From NCBI RefSeq assembly GCF_000526215.1, contig NZ_JAFQ01000004.1, positions 1,612,001 to 1,676,000 on the forward strand: DNA of 64,000 bases. Reading direction: 5' to 3'. Source of the stretch: Nocardia sp. BMG51109 (GTDB taxonomy: Bacteria > Actinomycetota > Actinomycetes > Mycobacteriales > Mycobacteriaceae). Positions 1-8,373 of the stretch are shown here, piece by piece. The notes beneath the pieces were generated by a model, which was not told where the DNA came from, did not search any database, and saw nothing but the letters and a program-made list of their open reading frames with translations. Every line of letters begins with the position of its first letter. Positions within the stretch are counted from its first letter, which is position 1. Position numbers and translations under genes: made by a program.

Positions 1-149
1 CGGCAGGACTTCTTCGATCTCCGGCATCCGACAACCATCCTGTCCCAATCGTCATACCGCATGGTCCCCACGACGAAGTGAAGTACCATAGGCCACTAGC
101 CAATGTAGCAATCACCACCGAACGCGGCCCACGATGACGAGGACACCAG

Positions 150-1253
150 ATGACTCGAACCCTAGCGATGGCTGCAGGTGGTGGCGGGGACGCCATCACG
201 GCCGCTGTGCTCGGCCGCAGAATCGGCGACGGGGATCTGGTCGCGATCATGAGCTACTCCTGGGACCGTCTGATGGTGGATCCCCTCCCCGGACCGCGTA
301 GCCGATCAGATTTTGTTGGTCTCGAGGAATTGGGGCCGAGTGTGTTCGAGATCCGTGCCGGGTCCCGGCTTCGCCAGAAGGGTACTTCTACTCTGCCACG
401 CCTCGCCGACGATCTGGGAGAACGGCTTCTGCTCTTGGATCCCAGTACAGGGTCGAATGGGGTGCGTGACCAAATAAGTTGTGCTGCATACGAACTGGAT
501 ATCGATAACGTACTTGTTGTCGACGTCGGCGGCGACATACTAGCGCGAGGAAGCGAGGCAGGTTTGAGGACGCCGCTGGCGGACTCGCTTTCACTCGCGG
601 CATGTGCCGAGTTGGAGGTTCCGACTCGGTTGTGGGTCTGCGGACTCGGCCTGGACGGCGAGCTGACCATGGACGAACTGAACCAACGTCTGGACGAGGT
701 CGGCACTCGGCAGGTCGCCACGCTGAGGAACGAGGACTTCGATGCGGTCCGGACCGTCTTCGACTGGCATCCGTCCGAAGCCACCGGACTGCTGGCCGCT
801 GCGGCAAGCGGACTTCGTGGAAACGTCGAAACCAGGCAGGGGCAGACCACTGTCGCAATGACCGATGTTTCGACAATCGTTTACAAGATCGCCGTCGCGG
901 ACGCGATCGAGGGCAGTCTGGCCGCCGATCTCATCGATACTTCCAGCCTGGCGGATGCCGAATGCGTCATTCGGAAACACCGCGGATCCACCGAGATCGA
1001 CTTCGAGCGGCAGCGCTCGGCGGAACGCTCGGCACGGTCACCGCTCCCACCGACAACGCAGATGCTTCCGCGACTCGATCGGTACACAGAGGAAGCGCGG
1101 GTCCGCGGTGTCGACTTCCTGACATTCCGCCGGGTAGCCGAGTTCGCGCGGTCGACCGATCCGGCAGCGGGGGCGGCACTACGCGAGTTGCTGGCTGCGC
1201 ATCGGCCCGACAACTATGCGCCGCCGCTGTACCGCACTGCCTCAGGTTCGTGA
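150..1253 (+). CDS. DUF1152 family protein
   Basis: The 367-residue product begins with a glycine-rich stretch (AAGGGGDAITAAVLGRR, residues 8-24) typical of DUF1152 proteins, which occur in archaea and actinobacteria and have no established biochemical role. That segment looks like a nucleotide-binding loop, and VLVVDVGGDIL (about residues 125-135) could be a second acidic strand. There is no signal peptide or membrane segment. The ATG follows a GAGGA-like ribosome site. The last 40 bp overlap the 3' end of the convergent oxidoreductase gene, so the two transcripts are antisense there. The family call is good; the function is unknown. Confidence 0.75.
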   Translation: MTRTLAMAAGGGGDAITAAVLGRRIGDGDLVAIMSYSWDRLMVDPLPGPRSRSDFVGLEELGPSVFEIRAGSRLRQKGTSTLPRLADDLGERLLLLDPSTGSNGVRDQISCAAYELDIDNVLVVDVGGDILARGSEAGLRTPLADSLSLAACAELEVPTRLWVCGLGLDGELTMDELNQRLDEVGTRQVATLRNEDFDAVRTVFDWHPSEATGLLAAAASGLRGNVETRQGQTTVAMTDVSTIVYKIAVADAIEGSLAADLIDTSSLADAECVIRKHRGSTEIDFERQRSAERSARSPLPPTTQMLPRLDRYTEEARVRGVDFLTFRRVAEFARSTDPAAGAALRELLAAHRPDNYAPPLYRTASGS

Positions 1254-3226
1254 GCCGCAGCCACTGGCCGCGGCTTCACCTCGACGCGGTTGTCGTGGAA
1301 GACCGCTCCGCCGCCGAAGTCGGAGTCGCGTTCGGCGATTGTGGCGTTGACGGTCGGGCCGCCGGTGAGCTTGGCCCAGCGGCCTTTGGTGGTGGCGGCT
1401 ACGCCGGGGCGGATGCGGTCGGAGACCTCGGCTATGGCTTCGAAAGAGCCGCGGGTGTTCGAGACGAGTACCGTTGTGCCGTCGGTGATCTCGCGGGCAG
1501 CCGCATCGTCGGGGTGGAGGGTTATTCGGGATTCGCCTGCGCGGCGGCGTAGTTCGGGGTTGTTACCGAATGTGGTGTTGAGGAAGTAGTGGGACGCAGC
1601 GGAGATCAGGACGAGGCCGTCACCCGGGTCGGACGGTGGAATGTACGACGGGAGCGGGTCGTGGCCGGCCTTGTCGGCACGGAACGAGACGAATTGCACC
1701 TTGTCCTTCGGGACCGGGCCGGGCTCCACGCGCAGGAAACCCTCGGACCGTAAGCGGTCGATGTCGTAGTCCTTCAACAGTTGCCGGGCCAGGTCCTCGT
1801 CGGAGTCGTAGAGCGACGGTTCGGTGAGACCCATATGCCGGGCCAGCCGACGGAAAGTCTCCGTCGTGGACAGGCATTCGCCGGGCGGGTCAACCGCGGG
1901 CTCGTTCCAGACCAGGTACATGTTGCCGTAGGCGGCGATCACGTCGAGGTGTTCGGGTTGCATGGTGGCGGGGAGGACGATGTCGGCGTAGTCGACCGTG
2001 TCGGTCGGAAAGTGTTCCAGCACAACGGTGAACAGATCCTCGCGGGACAGGCCCTCGATCACCTTGCCCTGCTGCGGATTCGAGCCGACCGGGTTGGCGG
2101 CGATCACGAACAGCGCCCGCACCGGTGGGTCGTCGACCTCCAGCAGTCCCTCGCCGATCCTCGTCTGCGACAGCATCCGCACCGGGTTCGGCAGCAGGTC
2201 GAAGCGCACCAGGTCGGGCAGGCCGAGCTTGAAATGGCCGGTGGTCGAATAGTGCAGTCCCCCACCGGGAATCGCCCAGTCGCCGGTGACGCCCGGCAGA
2301 CAGGCCATGGTCCGCAACGCCATTCCACCACCGGCATGACGCTGAATTCCCTGCGATGCCCGGATCGCGGTCGGCCTGGTACGGGCGATGCGCTCGCCGA
2401 GGGCCACGATCTTCTCCTGCGGCAGCCCGGTGATTCCCGCGACTCGTTCCGGCGTGAATTCCGCTATGCGCGTCCGGAATTCATCCCAGCCAACCGTCTT
2501 CTCGGCGATGAACTCCGCATCCTCGGCCCCCATCGAGACGATCACGTGCATCAGCCCGAGCGCCAACGCCGCATCGGTGCCGGGCAGCGGCGCCAGATGT
2601 TCGTCGCAGCGCTCGGCGGTACGGGTACGCACCGGATCGATCGCCACCGTGTAGGCACCGCTGTCCTGGATGAACTTCCACACGTGATGCCCGGAAGTCA
2701 GCGGATTCGTGCCCCACAACAGAATCAGCTTCGACTTCACGAAATCCTCGGGATCCATGCCGCCGGAAGTACCGAGCGTGTATTTCATCCCCAGGCTTCC
2801 CGAGACCGAGCAGATGGTCGGATCCATCAGCGACGATCCCAGCACGTTGAAGAACCGCCGCCCCGAAAAGCCTTCCAGCCCTTGGATGAATCCGAGACTC
2901 CCGGTCCCGTGGAACGGCCAGATCGCCTCGCCGCCGTACTCGTCGATGATCCCGGTCAGCCGCGACCCGATCTCGTCCAGCGCCTCGCCCCACGAGATCC
3001 GCTCGAACCTCCCCTCCCCCTTACGCCCCACCCGCCGCATCGGATGAGTGATCCGATCCGACGCGTGCAACTGCTCGAGGTACCGATTCACCTTCACACA
3101 CAGCGCACCCCGGGTAACCGGATGCTCCTTGTTCCCCCGCATCCCGACCGCGACCCCGTCCTCGACGGTCACCACCCAGGAGCACCCGTCGGGGCAATCG
3201 AGCGGACAAGCACCGAGAACCTTCAC
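1214..3226 (-). CDS. Molybdopterin-dependent oxidoreductase (formate dehydrogenase/DMSO reductase superfamily)
   Basis: This 670-residue enzyme opens with an N-terminal Fe4S4 motif: CPLDCPDGC at residues 7-15 and the fourth cysteine in GALC near residue 43. The catalytic part follows (LLWGTNPLTSGHH, AIDPVRTRTAERCD), then a C-terminal molybdopterin dinucleotide-binding domain (LHPDDAAAREITDG). No Tat signal or membrane anchor is visible, so it is probably cytoplasmic. I see no selenocysteine or obvious catalytic Cys in the usual place, so the substrate cannot be named. The GTG start is preceded by TACGAT and only 7 nt, which suggests a leaderless mRNA. It stands alone, without partner electron-transfer subunits. 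Confidence 0.83.
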   Translation of the reverse strand: MKVLGACPLDCPDGCSWVVTVEDGVAVGMRGNKEHPVTRGALCVKVNRYLEQLHASDRITHPMRRVGRKGEGRFERISWGEALDEIGSRLTGIIDEYGGEAIWPFHGTGSLGFIQGLEGFSGRRFFNVLGSSLMDPTICSVSGSLGMKYTLGTSGGMDPEDFVKSKLILLWGTNPLTSGHHVWKFIQDSGAYTVAIDPVRTRTAERCDEHLAPLPGTDAALALGLMHVIVSMGAEDAEFIAEKTVGWDEFRTRIAEFTPERVAGITGLPQEKIVALGERIARTRPTAIRASQGIQRHAGGGMALRTMACLPGVTGDWAIPGGGLHYSTTGHFKLGLPDLVRFDLLPNPVRMLSQTRIGEGLLEVDDPPVRALFVIAANPVGSNPQQGKVIEGLSREDLFTVVLEHFPTDTVDYADIVLPATMQPEHLDVIAAYGNMYLVWNEPAVDPPGECLSTTETFRRLARHMGLTEPSLYDSDEDLARQLLKDYDIDRLRSEGFLRVEPGPVPKDKVQFVSFRADKAGHDPLPSYIPPSDPGDGLVLISAASHYFLNTTFGNNPELRRRAGESRITLHPDDAAAREITDGTTVLVSNTRGSFEAIAEVSDRIRPGVAATTKGRWAKLTGGPTVNATIAERDSDFGGGAVFHDNRVEVKPRPVAAAHEPEAVRYSGGA

Positions 3227-3378
3227 ACGATCAATCGTAGGGGTTCACCCGGGCACGCCTCGTGCCGTTGCACCCGGTTTGCGTCTCTGAACAGGCCGAA
3301 CAGTCGCAGCCGGATTCCGATCGAGCCGCGCGGAACCCGCTCTGCCCACAGGGTTCGCATCACCGACGCATGCCTCGC

Positions 3379-3445
3379 CATTCCGGCACGCTTTCGGCCG
3401 GAATGCCGTTCCGCATGTGGATCCCGGCCGAGAGCATGCCGGGAT
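3379..3445 (-). terminator. Two stem-loops downstream of fadA6
   Basis: Two perfect inverted repeats lie in the 259-bp gap after the fadA6 stop. ATCCCGGC/GCCGGGAT spans 3421-3445 and CATTCCGGC/GCCGGAATG spans 3379-3405. Neither has a clear U tract, as is common in actinobacteria. They probably end the kstR2-fadA6 transcript. The rest of the gap shows nothing else I can support. Confidence 0.5.
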
Positions 3446-3485
3446 GACGGGGCCACACACCTGGGGCGAATACCGAGGGCGCAGC

Positions 3486-4673
3486 TCAGCTCAACCGCTC
3501 GATGATGGTGGCGTTGGCCGTACCCCCGCCCTCGCAGATGGTGAGCAGGGCGTAGCGGCCGTTGACGCGCTCCAGCTCGTTGAGGAGGGTGGCGAACAGT
3601 TTGGCGCCGGTGGCTCCGAGCGGGTGGCCCAGGGCGATGGCGCCGCCGTTGACGTTGACCTTGTCCGGATCGGCGCCGGTTTCCTTCAGCCAGGCCAGGA
3701 CGACCGAGGCGAATGCCTCGTTGATCTCGATGACGTCCATGTCGTCGATGGTGAGGCCGGTCTGCTCCAGTGCCCACTTGGTCGCCGGGATCGGCGCGGT
3801 CAGCATGTAGATCGGGTCGGCGCCGCGCGCGCTCACGTGGTGGATGCGGGCCCGCGGTCGCAGGCCGTACTCGCCGACCGCCCAGTCCGAGGCGAGCAGG
3901 GTGGCGCTCGCGCCGTCGGAGATCTGGCTGGCCACGGCCGCGGTCAGCGGGCTGCCCTCGCTCAGCGGCTTCAGGCCGGCCATCTTCTCCAGGCTGGTCT
4001 CGCGCGGGCCCTCGTCGATCCAGAAGTCGCCGACCGGCACGATCTCGCGGTCGAACTTGCCCTCCGCGATGGCCTTTCGCGCGCGCTCGTGGCTGCGCAG
4101 CGCCCAATGCTCCATATCCTCGCGGCTGATGCCCCACTTCTCGGCGATCAGCTGGGCGCCGTTGAACTGCGACACCTCGCCGGTGCCGTAGCGATGATCC
4201 CAACCCTGCGAACCGACGAACGGCGATTCGAAGCCGTACTCCTTACCGGCCAGCATTGCCGCCGAGATCGGGATGGCGCTCATGTTCTGCACGCCGCCCG
4301 CCACGATCACCTCCGCGGTGCCGCTCATGATGGCCTGCGCGCCGAAATTGATTGCCTGCTGGCTGGATCCGCACTGCCGGTCGACGGTCACGCCCGGCAC
4401 GGATTCCGGATAGCCGGCGGCCAGCCAGGCCGTGCGGGCGATATTGCCGGCCTGCGGGCCGATCGCGTCGACGCAGCCGAAGATCACGTCGTCGACCCGG
4501 TCCGGATCGATCGTGTTGCGCCCCAGCAGACCTTGCAGCGCCGTCGCGCCCAGATCGGCCGGATGCACACCGGCCAGCGACCCGCCGCGCTTCCCGATCG
4601 GGGTGCGGACGGCGTCGATGACGTACGCCTCGCGCACGGGTGTGTAGGGGCGGCGGTCGGACGATGCGGGCAT
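3486..4673 (-). CDS. fadA6: Acetyl-CoA acetyltransferase FadA6 (steroid ring-degradation thiolase)
   Basis: A 395-residue thiolase with the acylation cysteine in DRQCGSSQQA (about residue 98), the C-terminal active-site motifs NEAFASV and NGGAIALGHPLGATG, and CEGGGTANA near the end. Its position directly downstream of kstR2 and near ipdF and fadE30 matches FadA6 (Rv3556c), which acts in thiolytic degradation of the last steroid rings. The ATG is preceded by GAGGAG. The gap to kstR2 is 54 bp, so the pair probably share the operator at 5366-5383. Confidence 0.9.
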   Translation of the reverse strand: MPASSDRRPYTPVREAYVIDAVRTPIGKRGGSLAGVHPADLGATALQGLLGRNTIDPDRVDDVIFGCVDAIGPQAGNIARTAWLAAGYPESVPGVTVDRQCGSSQQAINFGAQAIMSGTAEVIVAGGVQNMSAIPISAAMLAGKEYGFESPFVGSQGWDHRYGTGEVSQFNGAQLIAEKWGISREDMEHWALRSHERARKAIAEGKFDREIVPVGDFWIDEGPRETSLEKMAGLKPLSEGSPLTAAVASQISDGASATLLASDWAVGEYGLRPRARIHHVSARGADPIYMLTAPIPATKWALEQTGLTIDDMDVIEINEAFASVVLAWLKETGADPDKVNVNGGAIALGHPLGATGAKLFATLLNELERVNGRYALLTICEGGGTANATIIERLS

Positions 4674-4727
4674 GTCGGGAACTCCTCTGTGCGATGCTGC
4701 GCTCGAGCGATTCGGTCCTGGACGGGC

Positions 4728-5351
4728 TCACAGCCCGGTATTCGCCCTCTCGGACGCGGGATTGGTCAATCCGTCCAGCACGATGGTGAGGTACTGCTTG
4801 GCCAGGCTGTCCACGGTGATCCGGCCGCCGGGCTGATACCAGCGCACGGCGACCCACACGGTGTCGCGCAGGAATCGGTAGGCGAGCTCGATGTCCAGTT
4901 CGGGCCGGAAGCTGCCGTCCTCGACGCCTTGGCTGAGCACCTTGTGCCAGAGTTCGCGGAACTCCTTGTTGTACTCGTCGATGTAGGTGAAACGCGGTGT
5001 GCCGCTGAGCCTCTTGGCCTCGGTCTGATAGATCGCCACGGCGGCGTGCCAGTGATCGAACGACTCGTAGGACGCGAGTACCAACGCCTCCAACGTATCT
5101 CGCGCCGACAGGCCCGAATCGACGATCTCGCGGTACCGCCCGAACAGATCGTCCAGGAAGCCGCGCAGAATCTCGTCCACCATCGACTCCTTGGAATCGA
5201 AATGGTGGTACAGGCTGCCGGATAGAATCCCGGCCGCGTCGGCGATGTCGCGCACCGTGGTCGCGCGCAGCCCACGCTCGGCGAACAGACCGGCCGCCAG
5301 GGCGAGCAGTTCGTTGCGACGTGCGGATTTGGATGCGTCAGCTGCGGGCAC
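4728..5351 (-). CDS. kstR2: TetR-family repressor KstR2
   Basis: A TetR regulator of about 207 residues with helix-turn-helix sequence LRATTVRDIADAAGILSGS and YHHFDSKESMVDEIL, closely resembling mycobacterial KstR2 (Rv3557c). KstR2 represses the HIP-degradation genes and is released by HIP-CoA. An upstream ATG at 5387 would put the operator inside the coding sequence, so I choose the GTG at 5351, which gives the family's usual length. The operator at 5366-5383 lies just upstream, implying autoregulation. It is cotranscribed with fadA6. Confidence 0.93.
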   Translation of the reverse strand: MPAADASKSARRNELLALAAGLFAERGLRATTVRDIADAAGILSGSLYHHFDSKESMVDEILRGFLDDLFGRYREIVDSGLSARDTLEALVLASYESFDHWHAAVAIYQTEAKRLSGTPRFTYIDEYNKEFRELWHKVLSQGVEDGSFRPELDIELAYRFLRDTVWVAVRWYQPGGRITVDSLAKQYLTIVLDGLTNPASERANTGL

Positions 5352-5365
5352 CCGCCCATAGTACA

Positions 5366-5383
5366 ACCAAGCATTTGCTTGGT
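5366..5383. promoter_or_regulatory. KstR2 operator upstream of kstR2-fadA6
   Basis: ACCAAGCATTTGCTTGGT is a perfect 8-bp inverted repeat with a 2-bp centre. It fits the published KstR2 motif built on CAAG..CTTG. It lies 15-32 bp upstream of the chosen kstR2 start. Confidence 0.9.
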
Positions 5384-5415
5384 CCATCGTCGGTCGAATT
5401 CCGTCTCCCGCGCGC

Positions 5416-6150
5416 TCAGCGCATCGAGAACCGCAGCGGCGACGACACCGACAGGTCGGCCAGCAGCCGGTCGCAGATGTCGACCGGCGACACCCCGGCC
5501 CGCGCCATCCGCGCGACCAGCGCCAGTCGCCGCTCGCAGCTGTCCCACTCGACGGTCAGCGGCTCCCGGCCCGGACCGGCGTCGACGGTCGCCATCACCC
5601 GCGGCGCGCCGTCGGGCGTGGCCACCTCGATGATCTTCAGCACCATGCCGCGCTGCCAGGCTCGATAGGTCTCCATATCGGCGCCGACCACCAGTTTGTC
5701 CGTGGCCGCGCACAGTCCCTCGGCGATCCCGTCGGCGAAGGCGAGCCGATCGAAACCGAATGCGCGACAGTGCCGCACCACCTCGAGCAGATCGGCCCGC
5801 ACCTCGCGCAACAGCGCGTTCCGCTTGCGCAGGCGCAGCGCGTCGGCGGATTCGCCACCGGCGGACCGGTGCACCAGGCCGATGCGCTGGGCACGCACGC
5901 GATCGCGCGCCATATCGGTGCGCAACGCGCCCCGGGGGTCGCGCGTGACCTCGGCCTCGTCGACCGAGTACTGCTCCAGGATCTGCTCGGCACGCGCGGC
6001 AGTCACATCGGGGGACGCGTGCTCCAGGAGTTCGGCGCCCAGGGCGAGAGCGGCCAGCACGGCGCTGTCCAGCCGCCGACGGGCCAGTACCACTTCTCGC
6101 ACCAGCTCGAGTTCCAGCTCTTCGTTGTCCTGAGGACGGTCCAGTTCCAT
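5416..6150 (-). CDS. Uncharacterised protein within the KstR2 cluster
   Basis: I do not recognise this product of about 244 residues. It is charged and looks largely helical. It starts with an acidic stretch (ELDRPQDNEELELELVREVV), has no signal peptide, membrane segment or cysteine-rich motif, and ends in a more mixed region (MATVDAGPG, LTVEWDSCERR). The ATG at 6150 follows AAGGGACC; an upstream frame to 6255 is also open. It sits between ipdF and kstR2 on the same strand, where M. tuberculosis has the unrelated PPE64 gene in the opposite direction. Its location implies coexpression with fadE30-ipdF, but no function can be assigned. Confidence 0.8.
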   Translation of the reverse strand: MELDRPQDNEELELELVREVVLARRRLDSAVLAALALGAELLEHASPDVTAARAEQILEQYSVDEAEVTRDPRGALRTDMARDRVRAQRIGLVHRSAGGESADALRLRKRNALLREVRADLLEVVRHCRAFGFDRLAFADGIAEGLCAATDKLVVGADMETYRAWQRGMVLKIIEVATPDGAPRVMATVDAGPGREPLTVEWDSCERRLALVARMARAGVSPVDICDRLLADLSVSSPLRFSMR

Positions 6151-6274
6151 GAATGGTGGTCCCTTCGAGAAGAGGAACCGGCCTTCATCAGGATTGCACA
6201 ACCAGGGGTGTGCGGCGCCACCCATTTTCCACCGTCGGCAGACGACACGCCGCACACCGGCGGCGCAGGCGAGA

Positions 6275-7069
6275 TCAGGCGCGCTGGCTGCTCACCGAGA
6301 CCACCTCGCCGGTCAGATACGACGTGTAGTCGCTGGCGAGCATGGCTATCGTGGCCGCCACCTCCCACGGCTCGGCGGCGCGCCCGAATGCCTCGCCGGC
6401 GGCCAGCCGGTCCAGCAGATCGGACGAGCTGACCTTGTCCAGGAACGGGTGCCGGGCGATGCTCGGCGCGACCGCGTTGATGCGCACGCCGAGTTCGGCG
6501 GCCTCGACCGCGCTGCACCGGGTCAGCGCCATCACGCCCGCCTTCGCGGCGGCGTAGTGCGCCTGGCCGTGCTGCGCGCGCCAGCCCAGCACGCTGGCAT
6601 TGTTGACGATCACGCCGCCGTGGCCGGCCGTGCGGAAGTAGTTCAGCACCGCGCGGGTGCAGCGGAAGGTGCCGTTGAGGGTGATGTCGAGGACCTTGTC
6701 CCACTGCTCGTCGGTCATGTCGACAACCGGTGTCTCGCCGCCCAATCCGGCGTTGTTGACCATGATGTCGATGCGGCCCAGGCGCTCGGCGGCCGCCCGG
6801 ATCAGCTCGTCGACCTGTTCGGTGCTGGTGACGTCGCACACCACCGACGCCACCCGGCGGTCGGGGTAGGCGGCGGCCAGCTCCTGTTCGGTCTGCTTCA
6901 GCCGGCGCTCGTGCCAGTCGGAGACCACGACGTCGGCGCCCTCGTCGAGCATGCGGCGGGCACTGGCCGAGCCGATGCCGGTGCCGGCGGCGGCGGTGAT
7001 CACGGCGTTCCGGCCGGCCAGCAGGCCGTGGCCGGAGATCGGCTGCGGCGCAACGGAAAGGTCTGTCAC
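6275..7069 (-). CDS. ipdF: Short-chain dehydrogenase IpdF
   Basis: A 264-residue classical SDR with cofactor loop TAAAGTGIGSASAR, NNAG motif (IMVNNAGLGG), catalytic Ser in NNASVLGW, and YAAAK (Tyr and Lys). Gene order fadE30-ipdF matches Rv3560c-Rv3559c. IpdF interconverts hydroxy and keto forms of the HIP-CoA intermediate at C5 during C/D-ring degradation. The GTG at 7069 is chosen because AGGAAGGA sits just upstream and the length matches the family (about 262). The 13-bp gap to fadE30 supports one operon. Confidence 0.88.
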   Translation of the reverse strand: MTDLSVAPQPISGHGLLAGRNAVITAAAGTGIGSASARRMLDEGADVVVSDWHERRLKQTEQELAAAYPDRRVASVVCDVTSTEQVDELIRAAAERLGRIDIMVNNAGLGGETPVVDMTDEQWDKVLDITLNGTFRCTRAVLNYFRTAGHGGVIVNNASVLGWRAQHGQAHYAAAKAGVMALTRCSAVEAAELGVRINAVAPSIARHPFLDKVSSSDLLDRLAAGEAFGRAAEPWEVAATIAMLASDYTSYLTGEVVSVSSQRA

Positions 7070-7082
7070 GGGATGGTCCTTC

Positions 7083-8294
7083 CTACCGGGCCTCGCGCGG
7101 CAGACCGAGCACGCGTTCGGCGATGATGTTGCGCTGCACCTCGTTCGAGCCGCCGTAGATGGTGTCGGCACGGCTGAACAGGAACAGGCGCTGCCATTCG
7201 TTCAGGTCGTCGGGGAGCGATTCGAGGCCGGGGGCGCCGAGTACGTCCATGGCGAGTTCGCCGAGGCCGCGATGCCAGTTGGCCCACAACAGCTTCGACA
7301 CCGACGCCTGGCCCGCGGCCGTGCGGGCGTCCGTGTTGTCGTGCGCGGACTCCAGGGTGCGCAGCGCGTGGGCGCGCAGCACCCGCAGCCCGACCCAGGC
7401 CCGATCGATCCGCTCGGCGATCACCGGATCGTCCAGTGCGCCATTGCCTTCCGCCACGGCCTCCAGATTGCTCAGCTCGCGGGCGAACTGGATCTGCTGG
7501 CCGACCGTGGAGATGCCGCGCTCGAAGGTGAGCGTGCCCATCGCGACCCGCCACCCCTCGCCGGGCTCGCCGACCACGAGATCGGCCTCGGTGCGGGCGT
7601 TGTCGAAGTACACCTCGTTGAATTCGGAGGTCCCGGTGAGCTGGTTGATCGGCCGCACCTCGATACCGGGCTGATCCATCGGGACCAGCAGGTACGACAG
7701 CCCGTGATGCCGGGACGAGCCGGGCTCGGTGCGGCAGATCGCGAAGCACCAGTCGGCCACGTGCGCCAGCGAGGTCCAGATCTTCTGCCCGTTGATGGTC
7801 CATCCGTCGCCGTCGCGGCGCGCGGAGGTGGTGACCGCCGCCAGGTCGGAGCCCGCGCCCGGCTCGGAGTAGCCCTGGCACCACAGCTCCGTGACGGTCT
7901 TGATACCCGGCAGGAACCGCTTCTTCTGCGCCTCGGTGCCGAACGCCAGCAGGGTCGGGCCGAGCAGCTCCTCACCCAGGTGCGAGACCCGGCTCGGGGC
8001 GTCGGCCTTGGCGTACTCCTCGTGGAAGATCACCTGCTGGCGCAGCGTGGCGTCGCGGCCGCCGTACTGCTCGGGCCAGCCGAGGCAGGTCCACCCGGCC
8101 GCGGCGAGGTGGCGATCCCACTCCAGTCGCTCGTCGAACGCCTCGTGCTCGCGCCCGGGACCACCCAGCCCGCGCAGTGCGCGGAACTGTCCGTTCAGGT
8201 TCTCGGCCAGCCATTCGCGCAGTTCGGCGCGGAATTCGGCATCCTGGGAGGACTCCGCCGCGGCACCCGAATCGTGGGTCTGGATCACACTCAC
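7083..8294 (-). CDS. fadE30: Acyl-CoA dehydrogenase FadE30
   Basis: A flavin acyl-CoA dehydrogenase of about 404 residues with conserved motifs WCQGYSEPGAGSDLA, GQKIWTSLAHVADW and IYGGSNEVQRNIIAERVLGLPR. It is the probable orthologue of Rv3560c, which dehydrogenates 5-hydroxy-HIP-CoA. The GTG at 8294 keeps the operator at 8309-8330 outside the gene; a second GTG at 8288 is possible. Divergent from fadD3 across that operator and first gene of the minus-strand ring-degradation operon. Confidence 0.9.
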   Translation of the reverse strand: MSVIQTHDSGAAAESSQDAEFRAELREWLAENLNGQFRALRGLGGPGREHEAFDERLEWDRHLAAAGWTCLGWPEQYGGRDATLRQQVIFHEEYAKADAPSRVSHLGEELLGPTLLAFGTEAQKKRFLPGIKTVTELWCQGYSEPGAGSDLAAVTTSARRDGDGWTINGQKIWTSLAHVADWCFAICRTEPGSSRHHGLSYLLVPMDQPGIEVRPINQLTGTSEFNEVYFDNARTEADLVVGEPGEGWRVAMGTLTFERGISTVGQQIQFARELSNLEAVAEGNGALDDPVIAERIDRAWVGLRVLRAHALRTLESAHDNTDARTAAGQASVSKLLWANWHRGLGELAMDVLGAPGLESLPDDLNEWQRLFLFSRADTIYGGSNEVQRNIIAERVLGLPREAR

Positions 8295-8308
8295 TCCGGT
8301 AGAGTAAC

Positions 8309-8330
8309 CTACCAAGCACTTGCTTTGTAG
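8309..8330. promoter_or_regulatory. KstR2 operator between fadE30 and fadD3
   Basis: The core ACCAAGCACTTGCTTTGT (8311-8328) matches the kstR2 operator except for the centre and one arm base. Including flanks it is a 10-bp inverted repeat with one mismatch. It lies in the 79-bp divergent region and can control both operons. Confidence 0.88.
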
Positions 8331-8373
8331 ACCGACAGATTTCGATTTCGCGGCTCGCCGCGGGAGGACGACC

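Noticed and set aside
1781..3505. Long plus-strand frame opposite the molybdopterin oxidoreductase
   Set aside because: It is an antisense shadow typical of high-GC genes, with no domain; the minus-strand gene has clear family motifs.
8320..8373. Upstream TTG start for fadD3
   Set aside because: It lies in the KstR2 operator and has no ribosome site; the GTG at 8374 has GGGAGGA.
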